64,000 nt of DNA from Azospirillum baldaniorum. Lineage in GTDB: Bacteria > Pseudomonadota > Alphaproteobacteria > Azospirillales > Azospirillaceae. Below are positions 1 to 9,251 of the stretch, one piece after another. The notes under the pieces are model-generated. The model worked only from the letters and a program-made list of their open reading frames with translations. It was not told the DNA's origin and ran no database searches. The stretch's first letter is position 1. Each line of letters begins with the position of its first letter. Both the position numbers and the translations under genes were made by a program. The stretch covers positions 2,365,001-2,429,000 of the forward strand of contig NZ_CP022253.1 in NCBI RefSeq assembly GCF_003119195.2, in the 5' to 3' direction.

Positions 1-1080
1 GCAGCACGGTGACCGTCACGGTGGGTGGCGCCACCTACACCACCACCGCCACGAACGGCGGCGCCTGGACCCTCAACCTCGCCACGGCCACACCGGTCAC
101 CGGCACGCTCAGCCTCAACGCCAACGGCGCCAACCCGGTCTCGGCCACCGCCACGGATGCCGCTGGCAACATCTCGGCGCCGGGCACGCAGTCGCTGACC
201 GTCGACACCACCGCGCCCACCGCGCCGGCGGTGACCAGCCCCGCGCTGAGCAACAGCACGACGCCGACCCTCACCGGCTCGGCCGAGGCCGGCAGCACCG
301 TCACCGTCACCATCGGTGGGGCGACCTACACCACCACCGCGACCAACGGGACTTGGAGCCTCAACCTCGCCACCGCCACTCCGGTGACCGGCATGCTCAG
401 CCTCAACCCGAACGGCGCCAACCCGGTCTCGGCCACGGCGACCGACGCCGCGGGCAACACCTCCTCGGCCGGCAGCCAGTCGCTGACCATCGACACCACG
501 CTGCCCGATGCCCCGACCGTCGCCACGGCGCTGAGCAACAGCACGACGCCAACCCTCACCGGCACGGCGGAAGTGGGCAGCACGGTGACCGTCACGGTGG
601 GTGGAGCGACCTACACCACCACCGCCACGAACGGCGGAAACTGGTCCATCAACCTCGCCACGGCGACGCCGACCGCCGGGTCGCTGACCCTGAACGCCAA
701 CGGCACGAACGCCGTCTCGGCCACCGCCACCGATGCCTCGGGCAACGTCTCGGCACCGGGCACCCAGTCGTTGGTCATCGACACCACGCTGCCCGACGCC
801 CCGACCGTTGCCACGGCGCTGACCAACAGCACGACGCCCACCCTCACCGGCACGGCCGAGGCCGGCAGCACCGTCACCGTCACCGTCGGTGGGGCGACCT
901 ACACCACCACCGCCACGAACGGCGGCGCCTGGAGCCTCAACCTCGCCACCGCCACTCCGGTCTCCGGCACGCTCAGCCTCAACCCGAACGGCGCCAACCC
1001 GGTCTCGGCCACCGCCACGGATGCCGCCGGCAACATCTCGGCGCCGGGCACGCAGTCCCTGACCGTCGACACCACCCCGC
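1..1080 (+). repeat. Tandem 285-288 bp repeats coding for Ig-like domains
   Basis: The segment beginning ACGACGCC(G/A/C)ACC recurs at 258, 543 and 831, giving periods of 285 and 288 bp, and an earlier copy runs off the left edge. The copy ending near 530 lacks one glycine codon compared with the others. Near identity at the DNA level suggests recent duplication or gene conversion, and copy number is likely to vary between strains. Confidence 0.9.
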
Positions 1081-2873
1081 CGACGGCCAGCGTGCTGTTC
1101 GAGGACGACAGCATCGATGCCATCGAGCAGTCCAGCGCCGCCTTCACCATCAGCGGCGGCGAGGCCGGGACCAGCTTCACCTGGACGATCACCTCGGCCG
1201 GCGGCGGCCAGGTCACCGGCGGCGGCGTGATGAGCGGCCCGACCATGCGGGTGACCGGGCTGGACCTCTCCGCCCTGGGCGACGGCACGCTCACCCTGAC
1301 CCTCGGCCTGACCGACCCGGCGGGCAACGCCGCGCCGCCCTTCACCGCGACGACGCAGAAGCTCACCGCCACCGTGGAGAAGCCCGCCCCGGTCGCCCCG
1401 CCGCCGACGGCCACCGTGGACGGCGCCACCGTCAACGGCTCGATCACCACCGGCGGCGACGGCAAGCGCGTCACCACCGTGACCATCGCGGCCAGCAACA
1501 GCAACCGCGTCGAGGACACCAGCACCGCCAACGCCGACCTCGCCGACGTGCCGGTGGTGCGCGAGCAGGTGGTCGACCGCCAGACCGGTGCGGTGTCCAC
1601 CGTCACCACCCTGACGGTCAGCGTCTCCACCGGCGTGGCCGTCACCACCTCGGGCAGCGCCGAGCGGCAGACCGCCGCGGAGGCGCAGAGCGGGCTGACC
1701 GGCCTGATCGCCGCCATCGAGGCGCGCACCGACGCCGGCACCGCCTCGCGCGGCAACCTGACCGGCGGCGGCGACGGCTTCCTCTCGGTGCTCTCCGCCC
1801 AGGCCCAGCTCCTGGTGCGCGCCATCGACTTCAGCACGCCGGGGGTGGCCGCCGGCCAGGCGGTGCAGACCAGGGTGACCGGCAACACGCTGGGCGGCAC
1901 CGGCGTCGCCAGCACGGCGCCGACCGCGGTGGTGCTCGACACCACGGCGGCGGCGGGTCCGGTGACCATCCAGCTCGACAACGTCGAGTTCGCGGCGGTG
2001 GTCGGCAACGCCACGCTGGTCGGCGGCGACGGCGAGCAGATCGTCTACGGCGACGACCACGAGCAGTACATGTACCTGGGGGCCGGCGACGACCTCCTGC
2101 ACGGCGGCGGCGGCAACGACACGATCGCCAGCGCCGGCGGCAACGACACGCTGTACGGCGACGACGGCGACGACGTGGTGATGGGCGGCGAGGGCGACGA
2201 CTGGCTGTTCGGCGGCGAGGGCAACGACCTGATCGGCGGCGGGGTCGGCAACGACGCGCTGTTCGGCGGGACGGGCCAGGACATCCTGTTCGGCGAGGCG
2301 GGCGACGACACGCTGACCGGCGAGGAGGGCGACGACACGCTGTCCGGCGGGGCGGGCAACGACCTGCTGTTCGGTGGGGCGGGCGACGACTTCCTGATCG
2401 GCGACGACGGCGACGACACGCTCAGCGGCGGGGCGGGCAACGACGTGGCGCTGGGCGGGGCGGGGCGCGACCTGATCGGGCTCGGCGCGGGCGACGACCT
2501 GGCCAGCGGCGGCGAGGGCGACGACACGCTGTTCGGCGAGGAGGGCAACGACACGCTGTTCGGCGGGGCTGGCAACGACCTGCTGAACGGCGGGGCTGGC
2601 AACGACGTGCTGTTCGCCGACGGCGGCGCGGACACGCTGTGGGGCGGCGCCGGTGCGGACGTCTTCGCCTTCGGGCGCAGCTCGGGCGGGTCGGTGGTGA
2701 TGGACTTCGAGGTGGGGGTCGACCGCTTGGCCTTCTACGAGGCCGGCATTGACCTCGGCGCGGTGATCCGCTCGGCGCGGGTGGAGGGCGGCAACACCAC
2801 GCTCGACGTCGGCGGGGGCAACCGCATCACCATCCTCGGACAGACCGGAAACGTCGCCGGCTGGTTCGGCTGA
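1..2873 (+). CDS. Giant adhesin / RTX protein with Ig-like repeats, 5' end outside window
   Basis: The reading frame is already open at the first base, so this is the C-terminal 950-odd residues of a larger protein. It begins with tandem Ig-like repeats of 95-96 residues, each ending in a DTT(A/L)P linker, up to about visible residue 358. A Thr/Val-rich stretch follows, then glycine/aspartate nonapeptides of the GGxGxDxLx type from about residue 665 to 885, which bind calcium in RTX proteins. The last 70 residues lack repeats and fit a C-terminal type I secretion signal. This architecture is typical of large secreted surface adhesins of the Bap/LapA kind, exported by a type I system and used in attachment or biofilm formation. 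The specific role is inferred from architecture only. Confidence 0.85.
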   Translation, partial: STVTVTVGGATYTTTATNGGAWTLNLATATPVTGTLSLNANGANPVSATATDAAGNISAPGTQSLTVDTTAPTAPAVTSPALSNSTTPTLTGSAEAGSTVTVTIGGATYTTTATNGTWSLNLATATPVTGMLSLNPNGANPVSATATDAAGNTSSAGSQSLTIDTTLPDAPTVATALSNSTTPTLTGTAEVGSTVTVTVGGATYTTTATNGGNWSINLATATPTAGSLTLNANGTNAVSATATDASGNVSAPGTQSLVIDTTLPDAPTVATALTNSTTPTLTGTAEAGSTVTVTVGGATYTTTATNGGAWSLNLATATPVSGTLSLNPNGANPVSATATDAAGNISAPGTQSLTVDTTPPTASVLFEDDSIDAIEQSSAAFTISGGEAGTSFTWTITSAGGGQVTGGGVMSGPTMRVTGLDLSALGDGTLTLTLGLTDPAGNAAPPFTATTQKLTATVEKPAPVAPPPTATVDGATVNGSITTGGDGKRVTTVTIAASNSNRVEDTSTANADLADVPVVREQVVDRQTGAVSTVTTLTVSVSTGVAVTTSGSAERQTAAEAQSGLTGLIAAIEARTDAGTASRGNLTGGGDGFLSVLSAQAQLLVRAIDFSTPGVAAGQAVQTRVTGNTLGGTGVASTAPTAVVLDTTAAAGPVTIQLDNVEFAAVVGNATLVGGDGEQIVYGDDHEQYMYLGAGDDLLHGGGGNDTIASAGGNDTLYGDDGDDVVMGGEGDDWLFGGEGNDLIGGGVGNDALFGGTGQDILFGEAGDDTLTGEEGDDTLSGGAGNDLLFGGAGDDFLIGDDGDDTLSGGAGNDVALGGAGRDLIGLGAGDDLASGGEGDDTLFGEEGNDTLFGGAGNDLLNGGAGNDVLFADGGADTLWGGAGADVFAFGRSSGGSVVMDFEVGVDRLAFYEAGIDLGAVIRSARVEGGNTTLDVGGGNRITILGQTGNVAGWFG

Positions 2874-3191
2874 GGCGGCGGGACCGGAGCGCATTCCAGA
2901 AAAAGAAGGCGGGTACCGGGGCCTTGGGGCTCCGCCACCCGCCGTTTCCGTTTCCAGGCGGCCGTGGGTTGGGATGCGAGCCGCAAGCTGTGGGAGCGGT
3001 CTCCGGAAACGCAGGGCCGTTCAAGCGCGGAGATTGGCACAACCCTGGTGAGAACTTGTTGAGACGCGCCTCGCAGGTTATCCTGCAATTCCGCGCAGCC
3101 ATCGCTCCACCACTCTCGCTCGCCGGACCCCCTCCTTCGTGCCGAGGCGAGTCCGCCCACTCTCAGCATCCGTTCAAGGACGTCTCCCAAA
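2874..3191. other. Intergenic region, 318 bp, no gene seen
   Basis: Apart from the hairpin at 2908-2943, I see no coding pattern here. The open frames through it have no ribosome-binding site and no recognisable protein. It should hold the promoter for the methyltransferase gene starting at 3192, but no strong -35/-10 pair is visible. Confidence 0.5.
2908..2943 (+). terminator. Probable terminator of the adhesin gene
   Basis: GGCGGGT at 2908-2914 pairs with ACCCGCC at 2937-2943, with further G/C pairing inside, about 35 bp after the adhesin stop codon. A T-containing tail follows. The loop is imperfect, so confidence is moderate. Confidence 0.45.
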
Positions 3192-3962
3192 GTGGACATT
3201 CCTCGAATATTCACCATCAGTGAAAGCGCCCACCGCATTCACAACCCGATCACACCGGAAAATCTCGCCACGCTCGGCGCGGCGCTGCGGTTGGAGTCCG
3301 GAGCCCGGGTGCTCGACCTCGGCAGCGGTTCGGGGGAGATGCTGTGCAGTTGGGCACGCGATCACGGCATCACCGGCACCGGCATCGACATGAGCCGGTT
3401 GTTCACCGAGCACGCGAAGCTCCGTGCCGTCGAACTCGGGGTCGCCGATCGTGTCACATTCATCCATGGCGATGCCGCCGGATACGTTTCCGACGAGAAG
3501 GTCGATGTGGCCGCCTGTGTCGGCGCCACCTGGATCGCCGGTGGTGTCGTCGGCACGGTCGAGCTTTTGGCCCAAAGCCTGCGCGCCGGAGGGATCATCC
3601 TCATCGGCGAGCCCTATTGGCGGCAGCTCCCGCCGACGGAAGAGATTGCCAAGGGGTGCCTCGCCAACGCCATCGCCGACTTCCTCACGCTCCCTGAGCT
3701 TCTCGCGTCCTTCGACCGCCTTGGCTGCGACGTCGTCGAGATGGTTCTGGCCGACCAGGACGGCTGGGACCGCTACGAGGCCGCCAAATGGCTGACCATG
3801 CGCCGCTGGCTGGACGCCAATCCCGGCGATGACTTCGCGAAGGACGTTCGAGCCAAGCTGACCTCGGAACCTGTGCGCTACGCCACCCACACGCGGGACC
3901 ATCTGGGTTGGGGCGTGTTCGCGCTGATGCCGCGGCAACGCCTCGACTTACCCCTGACGTGA
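3192..3962 (+). CDS. Class I SAM-dependent methyltransferase
   Basis: The 256-residue product has the SAM-binding motif I, VLDLGSGSGEM, at residues 40-50, followed by an acidic residue at the next strand end (GIDMS), as in Rossmann-fold methyltransferases. The start is a GTG at 3192. The product's opening residues MDIPRIFTISESAHRIHNP fit the start of this family of about 250 residues, in which the enzyme often acts on small molecules. No substrate can be read from the sequence. The gene converges on the LysR gene, whose last 15 bases overlap its 3' end. It is not part of an obvious operon. Confidence 0.8.
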   Translation: MDIPRIFTISESAHRIHNPITPENLATLGAALRLESGARVLDLGSGSGEMLCSWARDHGITGTGIDMSRLFTEHAKLRAVELGVADRVTFIHGDAAGYVSDEKVDVAACVGATWIAGGVVGTVELLAQSLRAGGIILIGEPYWRQLPPTEEIAKGCLANAIADFLTLPELLASFDRLGCDVVEMVLADQDGWDRYEAAKWLTMRRWLDANPGDDFAKDVRAKLTSEPVRYATHTRDHLGWGVFALMPRQRLDLPLT

Positions 3963-4868
3963 CGCCCTCGTCGACGCGCCGTTCCGCGCCCGCAAATGGT
4001 CGATGAGGGCGCGCAGCCGCGGCGGCACAGTCCGGCGGCTCGGATAGTAGAGGTGGAAGCCGGCGAAGGGCGGGCAGAACTCCTCCAGGACCGCCTCCAG
4101 CGCGCCACGCTCCAGATGGGGCCGGAACGTTTCCTCCATGCCGCAGGTGAGCCCGGCGCCGGCCAGGGCCAGCCGGACCATCATCCCCATGTCGTTGGTG
4201 GCGACCCGAGGACTCACCGCGATGTCGAAGTCGCGGCCTTCCTCCGTGAACTCCCAGCGGTAGGGCGCCACGTCCGGTGCCGGACGCCAGCCGATGCAGC
4301 GGTGGGCGAGCAGGTCGCGCGGATGGGATGGGCGGCCGGCCTCCGCCAGATAGGCCGGTGAGGCCACCACCAGCTGCCGCTGCGGGGTGGAGACCGGCAC
4401 CGCGATCATGTCCTGCTCAATCGCTTCGCCCAGCCGGACGCCCGCGTCGAAACCCGCCGCGACGATGTCGAACTCCTCGTCGGTCACCAGGATGTCGACG
4501 CCGACCGACGGGTAGGCGGCCAGGAAGCCGGCCAGCGCCTCGCCCTCCAGGATGCTTTCCGCGATGGACGAAACGGCGAGCCGCAGCGTTCCACCGGGCG
4601 CCCCGTGCGTCGAGGCGATGACCTCCAGCGCCGTGCCGATCTCCGCCAGCGCCGGGCGCGTCGCGGCAAGCAGATGCGCGCCCGCGTCGGTCAGCCGGAC
4701 GCTGCGCGTCGTCCTCTGGAGAAGCGGCACGCCGATGCGGTCCTCCAGCCGGCGGACCGTCTGGCTGACGGCGGAGCGGGTGACGCCCAGGCGCTCGGAC
4801 GCCCGGCGGAAATTGAGCGTCTCGGCAACCGCCAGAAACGCCGCCATGCCTTCGAAGGGATCGCTCAT
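3948..4868 (-). CDS. LysR-family transcriptional regulator
   Basis: The 306-residue protein starts with the LysR winged helix-turn-helix (residues 5-65, including RRASERLGVTRSAVSQTVRR), followed by a periplasmic-binding-protein-like effector domain. Length and layout are normal for the family. It is read divergently from the SDR gene at 4976 across 107 bp, the usual arrangement for a LysR protein that controls its neighbour, so it probably regulates the 4976-6610 operon. Its inducer is unknown. Confidence 0.9.
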   Translation of the reverse strand: MSDPFEGMAAFLAVAETLNFRRASERLGVTRSAVSQTVRRLEDRIGVPLLQRTTRSVRLTDAGAHLLAATRPALAEIGTALEVIASTHGAPGGTLRLAVSSIAESILEGEALAGFLAAYPSVGVDILVTDEEFDIVAAGFDAGVRLGEAIEQDMIAVPVSTPQRQLVVASPAYLAEAGRPSHPRDLLAHRCIGWRPAPDVAPYRWEFTEEGRDFDIAVSPRVATNDMGMMVRLALAGAGLTCGMEETFRPHLERGALEAVLEEFCPPFAGFHLYYPSRRTVPPRLRALIDHLRARNGASTRASRQG

Positions 4869-4975
4869 TGGTTAGATATGCTAACCAGCCCGTTCATGAT
4901 TGGCAACTCGAACCATCGCCCGCCAGATCATAGCTTGTCTCCGTCACCGCAACGATCGACGGAAGGGAGCACGAC
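4869..4975. promoter_or_regulatory. Divergent promoter region between lysR-type gene and SDR operon
   Basis: This 107-bp gap separates two divergent start codons and is locally AT-richer (GTTAGATATGCTAAC at 4871-4885). That segment is a palindrome: GTTAG pairs with CTAAC around a 5-base centre. It fits the T-N11-A type of site bound by LysR proteins, so it is a candidate operator for the 3948-4868 product. The site is seen; its function is inferred. Confidence 0.5.
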
Positions 4976-5707
4976 ATGACCGCGATCACCGACAAGACAA
5001 TCCTCATCACCGGCGCCTCCAGCGGCATCGGCGAGGGCACCGCCCGCGTCCTCGGCGCCGCCGGGGCGAAGCTGGTGCTCGGCGCCCGCCGGACCGACCG
5101 GCTGGAGTCCCTGGCCGCCGACATCCGGGCCGGTGGCGGAACCGCCGAGGTCCGCGCGCTGGACGTGACGAGCCGCGAGGACATGGCCGCCTTCGCCGCC
5201 TTCGCGCAGGAGCGGTTCGGGCGCATCGACGTGCTGGTCAACAACGCCGGGGTCATGCCGCTGTCCCCCATGACCTCGCTGAAGGTCGAGGAATGGGACC
5301 GCATGATCGACGTCAACATCCGCGGCGTCCTCTACGGCATCGCCGCGGTGCTGCCGGTCATGAACGGCCAGGGCTTCGGCCAGATCATCAACATCGCCTC
5401 CATCGGTGCCCTCGCCGTGTCGCCGACCGCCGCCGTCTACTGCGCGACAAAATACGCGGTGCGGGCCATTTCCGACGGGCTGCGCCAGGAGAACGAGCGG
5501 CTGCGCGTCACTTGCGTCTGCCCCGGCGTCGTGGAATCGGAACTGGCCCACACCATCACCGACCCGGAGGCCGAGGAGCTGATGCGGAGCTACCGCGCCG
5601 TCTCCATCAAGCCGGACGCCATCGGGCGGGCCATCCTGCACGCCATCGAGCAACCGGACGACGTGGACACCAACGAGATCGTGGTCCGTCCCACGGCCAG
5701 CCATTGA
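4976..5707 (+). CDS. Short-chain dehydrogenase/reductase (classical SDR)
   Basis: The 243-residue protein has the TGASSGIG cofactor motif at residues 12-19, NNAG at 89-92, Ser142, and the catalytic YxxxK as Tyr155/Lys159. These are all the features of an active NAD(P)-dependent classical SDR. A ribosome-binding site (GAAGGGAG) lies just upstream of the ATG. It is the first gene of a probable three-gene operon with a CMD-fold protein and an Atu4866-like protein, divergent from a LysR regulator. The substrate is unknown. The family is often annotated as oxidoreductases of the YdfG type. Confidence 0.88.
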   Translation: MTAITDKTILITGASSGIGEGTARVLGAAGAKLVLGARRTDRLESLAADIRAGGGTAEVRALDVTSREDMAAFAAFAQERFGRIDVLVNNAGVMPLSPMTSLKVEEWDRMIDVNIRGVLYGIAAVLPVMNGQGFGQIINIASIGALAVSPTAAVYCATKYAVRAISDGLRQENERLRVTCVCPGVVESELAHTITDPEAEELMRSYRAVSIKPDAIGRAILHAIEQPDDVDTNEIVVRPTASH

Positions 5708-5732
5708 GCCATTCATCGAGGAGGATGTGAGC

Positions 5733-6242
5733 ATGACCCACGGCACCGACACCCTCACCCGTCCCCCCGCACGCCTGCGCACCCTCGTCGCGACGGGGCT
5801 GCTCGCCGCGGTTCCGGCGATGCCAGCCGCCGCCCTGGCCAGCGCCCTGACCACGGAGGAGCGCGCCAAGCGCGGCGGCGAGGTGATCCGCAACCTGAAC
5901 AACGGCCAGCCCCACCCCACCCTGGAGCGGATGCGCGAGGAGTTCCCCTTCCTGGCGGAGGCCACCGAGGCCTACGCGCTGGGCGACGTCTGGTCGCGGC
6001 CGGGGCTGGACACGCGGACCCGCCAACTGGCCGCGGTCGCCGCCTTCGCCGCCATCGGCGAGACGGCCTTCATGAAGATCCACGCCGGCTACGCGCTCAA
6101 CGCCGGCGTCTCCGAGGACGAGTTGAAGGAGATCGTCTACATGGTGACGGTCCCGGCGGGCTTCCCCCGCGCGATCTCCGCCGCACGCACCCTGTCGGAA
6201 CTGTTCGCCGAGCGCCGCCCGTCGGAAGGAGGCACGCCATGA
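5733..6242 (+). CDS. Carboxymuconolactone decarboxylase-fold protein with signal peptide
   Basis: The ATG at 5733 is preferred because GAGGAG lies 9 bp upstream; an in-frame GTG at 5727 is too close to it. The 169-residue product starts with a basic stretch and a hydrophobic Ala-rich segment ending in a plausible signal cleavage site (ALAS-ALT), so it is probably exported. The rest matches the CMD/AhpD-like alpha-helical fold, with the conserved RTRQLAAVAAFAAIG and KIHAGYALNAGVS segments. The AhpD CxxC pair is absent, so peroxidase activity is not expected. It overlaps the next gene by 4 bp. Confidence 0.8.
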   Translation: MTHGTDTLTRPPARLRTLVATGLLAAVPAMPAAALASALTTEERAKRGGEVIRNLNNGQPHPTLERMREEFPFLAEATEAYALGDVWSRPGLDTRTRQLAAVAAFAAIGETAFMKIHAGYALNAGVSEDELKEIVYMVTVPAGFPRAISAARTLSELFAERRPSEGGTP

Positions 6243-6610
6243 AACGCGCGTTCGCCCGGACCGCCACCCTGACCGCCGCCCTGCTCGCCTCCGGCGCCGA
6301 GGCCCTGCCCGACCGCAAGGCGCTCGCCCAGACCGCCGACCGGCCTGGGGTGGCGCAAGCGGATCACCCCCAAGCGGATCACCCCTATGCCGGCCTGTGG
6401 GTGACCGAGGACGGCCGCGTCCGCCATGAACTTCTCCCCAACAACCGCTACGTCGAGGCGCGGGGCAGCCGGGAGAAGGCGTACCAGGGCCGCTATCAAG
6501 TCACCGGCGACCACATCGATTATTGGGACGACACCGGCTTCACCGCCGACGGCGACTTCATCGACGGGGTGCTGCACCATGGCGGGATGATCCTGCACCG
6601 GCGGCGCTGA
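6239..6610 (+). CDS. Atu4866-like small exported protein
   Basis: The 123-residue product has an N-terminal hydrophobic segment (residues 5-20) that could be a signal peptide, followed by a domain resembling the Atu4866 family. The family-like features are the opening YAGLWVTEDGRVRHEL, the central Tyr/Arg-rich strand repeats and the closing GGMILHRR. Members are small beta-barrels of unknown function that often sit beside SDR genes, as here. The ATG overlaps the stop codon of the upstream CMD gene (ATGA), so translation is probably coupled. Confidence 0.7.
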   Translation: MKRAFARTATLTAALLASGAEALPDRKALAQTADRPGVAQADHPQADHPYAGLWVTEDGRVRHELLPNNRYVEARGSREKAYQGRYQVTGDHIDYWDDTGFTADGDFIDGVLHHGGMILHRRR

Positions 6611-6786
6611 CCGCAGCGCTTTTTCTCTCCTGTGCAAAACTGTGAAGTGGACAACAGTGCCGGATGCCCGATCCGGGAAGAATGGCTGTGCAAGGGCGAG
6701 GTCTTCGGAACGAACCGGCAAAAGGAACGCCGAAGAACATCCCTCCCCCTGCATGGCACAATCCCCTGATCCGAAGGAAACGCATC

Positions 6787-7416
6787 ATGGCAAACGTCTA
6801 TGGCACGAACAACGCCGACTATCTCGACATGATCAAGTACGGCGTCAGCAATGACTACGTGCAGGGTTATGACGGCAACGACACCATCCTCGGCTGGTCC
6901 GGCAACGACACGCTGGACGGCTGGAACGGCAACGACGTGCTCTACGGCGAGTCGGGCAACGACCTGCTGATGGGCTATTACGGCGCCGACACGCTCTATG
7001 GCGGCAGCGGCAACGACCAGCTCTACGGCGAGAGCGGGTACGACAAGCTCTACGGCGGCGACGGCAACGACACGCTGAGCGGCGGCGACACCTTCGACGA
7101 CCTCTACGGCGGCACGGGCAAGGACCAGATGACCGGCGGGGCCGGGGCGGACTGGTTCTTCTTCGAGACGAAGGACAGCGGCGACATCTACGCCGGCAAC
7201 GCCGACACCATCACCGACTTCAAGGACGAGGACCAGATCTGGCTGAAGGGCAGCTACAGCTACGCCGGTTCGACCAGCGCGCCCGCCGACGGCCAATACA
7301 GCATCTGGCAGAAGGACGGCTACTACGTCGTCACGTGGAACGCGGCCAACGACACCGGCTTCCACGATCTGATCGTGAAGGGCGACAACCCGATGGGCGA
7401 CATCTCCTTCTACTGA
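6787..7416 (+). CDS. Small RTX calcium-binding protein, probable type I secretion substrate
   Basis: I chose the ATG at 6787, with GAAGGAAA just upstream, because the family-like sequence begins there (MANVYGTNNADYLDM); upstream in-frame residues look non-coding. The 209-residue protein has no signal peptide. It carries about eight Gly/Asp-rich nonapeptides (residues 25-125), then a C-terminal domain with the FxDxDxI-type segment ITDFKDEDQIWLKG typical of type I substrates. The secretion ATPase and fusion protein lie directly downstream, which makes this their likely cargo. Enzymatic activity is not apparent; it may be structural or matrix-associated. Confidence 0.85.
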   Translation: MANVYGTNNADYLDMIKYGVSNDYVQGYDGNDTILGWSGNDTLDGWNGNDVLYGESGNDLLMGYYGADTLYGGSGNDQLYGESGYDKLYGGDGNDTLSGGDTFDDLYGGTGKDQMTGGAGADWFFFETKDSGDIYAGNADTITDFKDEDQIWLKGSYSYAGSTSAPADGQYSIWQKDGYYVVTWNAANDTGFHDLIVKGDNPMGDISFY

Positions 7417-7435
7417 TCCGCCTGACCGAGGTCCC

Positions 7436-7462
7436 GGGCGCGCCGTCCTTCCCGGCGCGCCC
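7436..7462 (+). terminator. Hairpin between RTX gene and secretion genes (attenuator or terminator)
   Basis: GGGCGCGCCG at 7436-7445 pairs perfectly with CGGCGCGCCC at 7453-7462, and a T/C-rich tail follows. It sits between the substrate gene and the exporter genes, where partial termination would give more substrate transcript than exporter transcript. Confidence 0.65.
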
Positions 7463-7497
7463 CTTTCCCTTCTCCGGACGACAGGAGCGCCCTTCCC

Positions 7498-9237
7498 ATG
7501 GCCGCACGGGAATCCCGCCGCAGCCCATCCGCCCACCCGCCGGCCCTGCGCGCGATCCGCCGGCGCATCGCCACCGGCCTCGCCGCCGCGGGCGGATTCA
7601 GCGTCTTTCTTGCCCTCATCCAACTGGCGATGCCGCTCTACACGATGCAGGTCTATGACCGCGTGCTGGGCAGCCGCAGCGTGGAGACTTTGGTGGCCCT
7701 GTCGCTGCTGGCGCTGGGCTGCTTCGCCGTGTTCGGGCTGGTCGAGGCGATCCGCGGACGACTGACCCAGGCCATGGGGCATCTGGCGGCGCGCAGCCTG
7801 ACCATGGACGCGCTGGAGGCGTCGATGGGCGGCCTGCTGCGCGGCGGCGCCAGCCGCCCGGCCCAGGTGCTGCGCGATCTCAACGAACTGCGCCAGTTCC
7901 TGTCCGGGCCGAGCCTCACAGCCCCGCTCGACGCCGCGCTCAGCCTCGTCTTCCTGCTGTTCCTGACGCTGATCCACCCGCTCTACGGCCTCGTCTGCGG
8001 CGGCAGCATCCTCTGTCTGGTCGGGGTGAGCCTGCTCGGCCGCATGCTGACCATGCCGGGTGCGGCGGAGGCCAACCGCGCCCTGTGCCGCCACGGCGCC
8101 GAGGTCGAGGCGGCGTCGCACGGCGTGGAGGCCGTCGCCGCCATGGGCATGATGGGCAATCTGCGCCGCCGCTGGCAGGCGGTTGAGGACGACCATCTGC
8201 GGCTGGTCAACCGGACCGCCGGACGGGCGCAGACCGTCGCCTCGCTCGCCAAGGTCTGCCGGATGACCGCCCAGGTGGCGATCCTCGCCGCCGGCACGAT
8301 GCTGGTGCTGGACCGGCAGGTGTCGCCGGGCAGCATGCTGGCCGCCTCCATCCTGATGGGCCGGGCGCTGGCGCCCTTCGAGCAGTTGATCGACTCCTGG
8401 CGCAACTGGTCCTCGGCCCGCGAGAGCCTGCGCCGCCTGCGCGGCCTGTTCACGGCGGATGCGATGCCCGCGCCGGGCGTCCCCCTGCCCCGCCCCAGCG
8501 GCTCCCTGCTGCTGGACCGCGTGACCTACGTCCCGCCGGGATCGGACCGCCCGACCCTGCGCGGCCTCTCCTTCTCGGTGGAGCCGGGCGAGGCGGTGGG
8601 CATCGTCGGCCCCTCGGCGGCGGGCAAGTCCACGCTGGCCCGGCTGCTGGTCGGCGTGCTGGAGCCGACCCAGGGCGGCGTCTACCTCGACGGCCACAAT
8701 GTGTGGCGCTGGCACCGCGACGACTGCGGCCGGCATGTCGGCTATCTGCCGCAGGGCGTCGGCCTGCTCGGCGACACGGTGGAGGACGCCATCGCCCGGC
8801 TGGGCGAGCCCGACCCGGCGCTGGTCACCGCGGCGGCGCGGCGGGCCGGCGTGCATGAGATGATCGGCCGCCTCCCCGACGGCTACCGGACGGCGATCGG
8901 CGAGGGCGGCGCCCTGCTCTCCGGCGGGCAGAGGCAGCGCATCGCGCTGGCCCGCGCCCTCTACGGCGATCCCCGCCTGCTCGTTCTCGACGAGCCCAAC
9001 GCGAACTTGGACCAAGCCGGCGAGGCGGCGCTGCTGCGCGCCATTGCCGAGGCCAAGGCCGGCGGGGCCGCGGTGGTGGTGATCGCCCACCGCCGCTGCG
9101 TCCTCGACGCGGTGGACCGCATCGTCGTGCTGCGCGACGGCCTGATCGACCAGACCGCAACGCGGGCCGAGATGGTCCGGCGCCTGGGGAGCCCCAATGG
9201 CGCCGCCACCCCGCAGCCGGCTGCTGCAACCCTCTGA
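7498..9237 (+). CDS. Type I secretion system permease/ATPase (PrtD/HlyB class)
   Basis: The 579-residue protein has an N-terminal six-helix ABC membrane domain (residues about 20-300) and a C-terminal ATPase. Walker A (GPSAAGKST) is near residue 370, the signature LSGGQRQR near 474, and Walker B LLVLDEP near 495. There is no N-terminal C39 peptidase-like domain, which places it in the PrtD group that exports RTX proteins without a leader peptide. It lies between a small RTX gene and an HlyD-type gene, 14 bp from the latter. The outer-membrane TolC partner is not in this window. Confidence 0.93.
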   Translation: MAARESRRSPSAHPPALRAIRRRIATGLAAAGGFSVFLALIQLAMPLYTMQVYDRVLGSRSVETLVALSLLALGCFAVFGLVEAIRGRLTQAMGHLAARSLTMDALEASMGGLLRGGASRPAQVLRDLNELRQFLSGPSLTAPLDAALSLVFLLFLTLIHPLYGLVCGGSILCLVGVSLLGRMLTMPGAAEANRALCRHGAEVEAASHGVEAVAAMGMMGNLRRRWQAVEDDHLRLVNRTAGRAQTVASLAKVCRMTAQVAILAAGTMLVLDRQVSPGSMLAASILMGRALAPFEQLIDSWRNWSSARESLRRLRGLFTADAMPAPGVPLPRPSGSLLLDRVTYVPPGSDRPTLRGLSFSVEPGEAVGIVGPSAAGKSTLARLLVGVLEPTQGGVYLDGHNVWRWHRDDCGRHVGYLPQGVGLLGDTVEDAIARLGEPDPALVTAAARRAGVHEMIGRLPDGYRTAIGEGGALLSGGQRQRIALARALYGDPRLLVLDEPNANLDQAGEAALLRAIAEAKAGGAAVVVIAHRRCVLDAVDRIVVLRDGLIDQTATRAEMVRRLGSPNGAATPQPAAATL

Positions 9238-9251
9238 TTGGAGACTTCGCG

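Noticed and set aside
2924..3223. Open frame in the gap after the adhesin
   Set aside because: It has no ribosome-binding site and overlaps a hairpin and the methyltransferase start. Residue composition is not protein-like.
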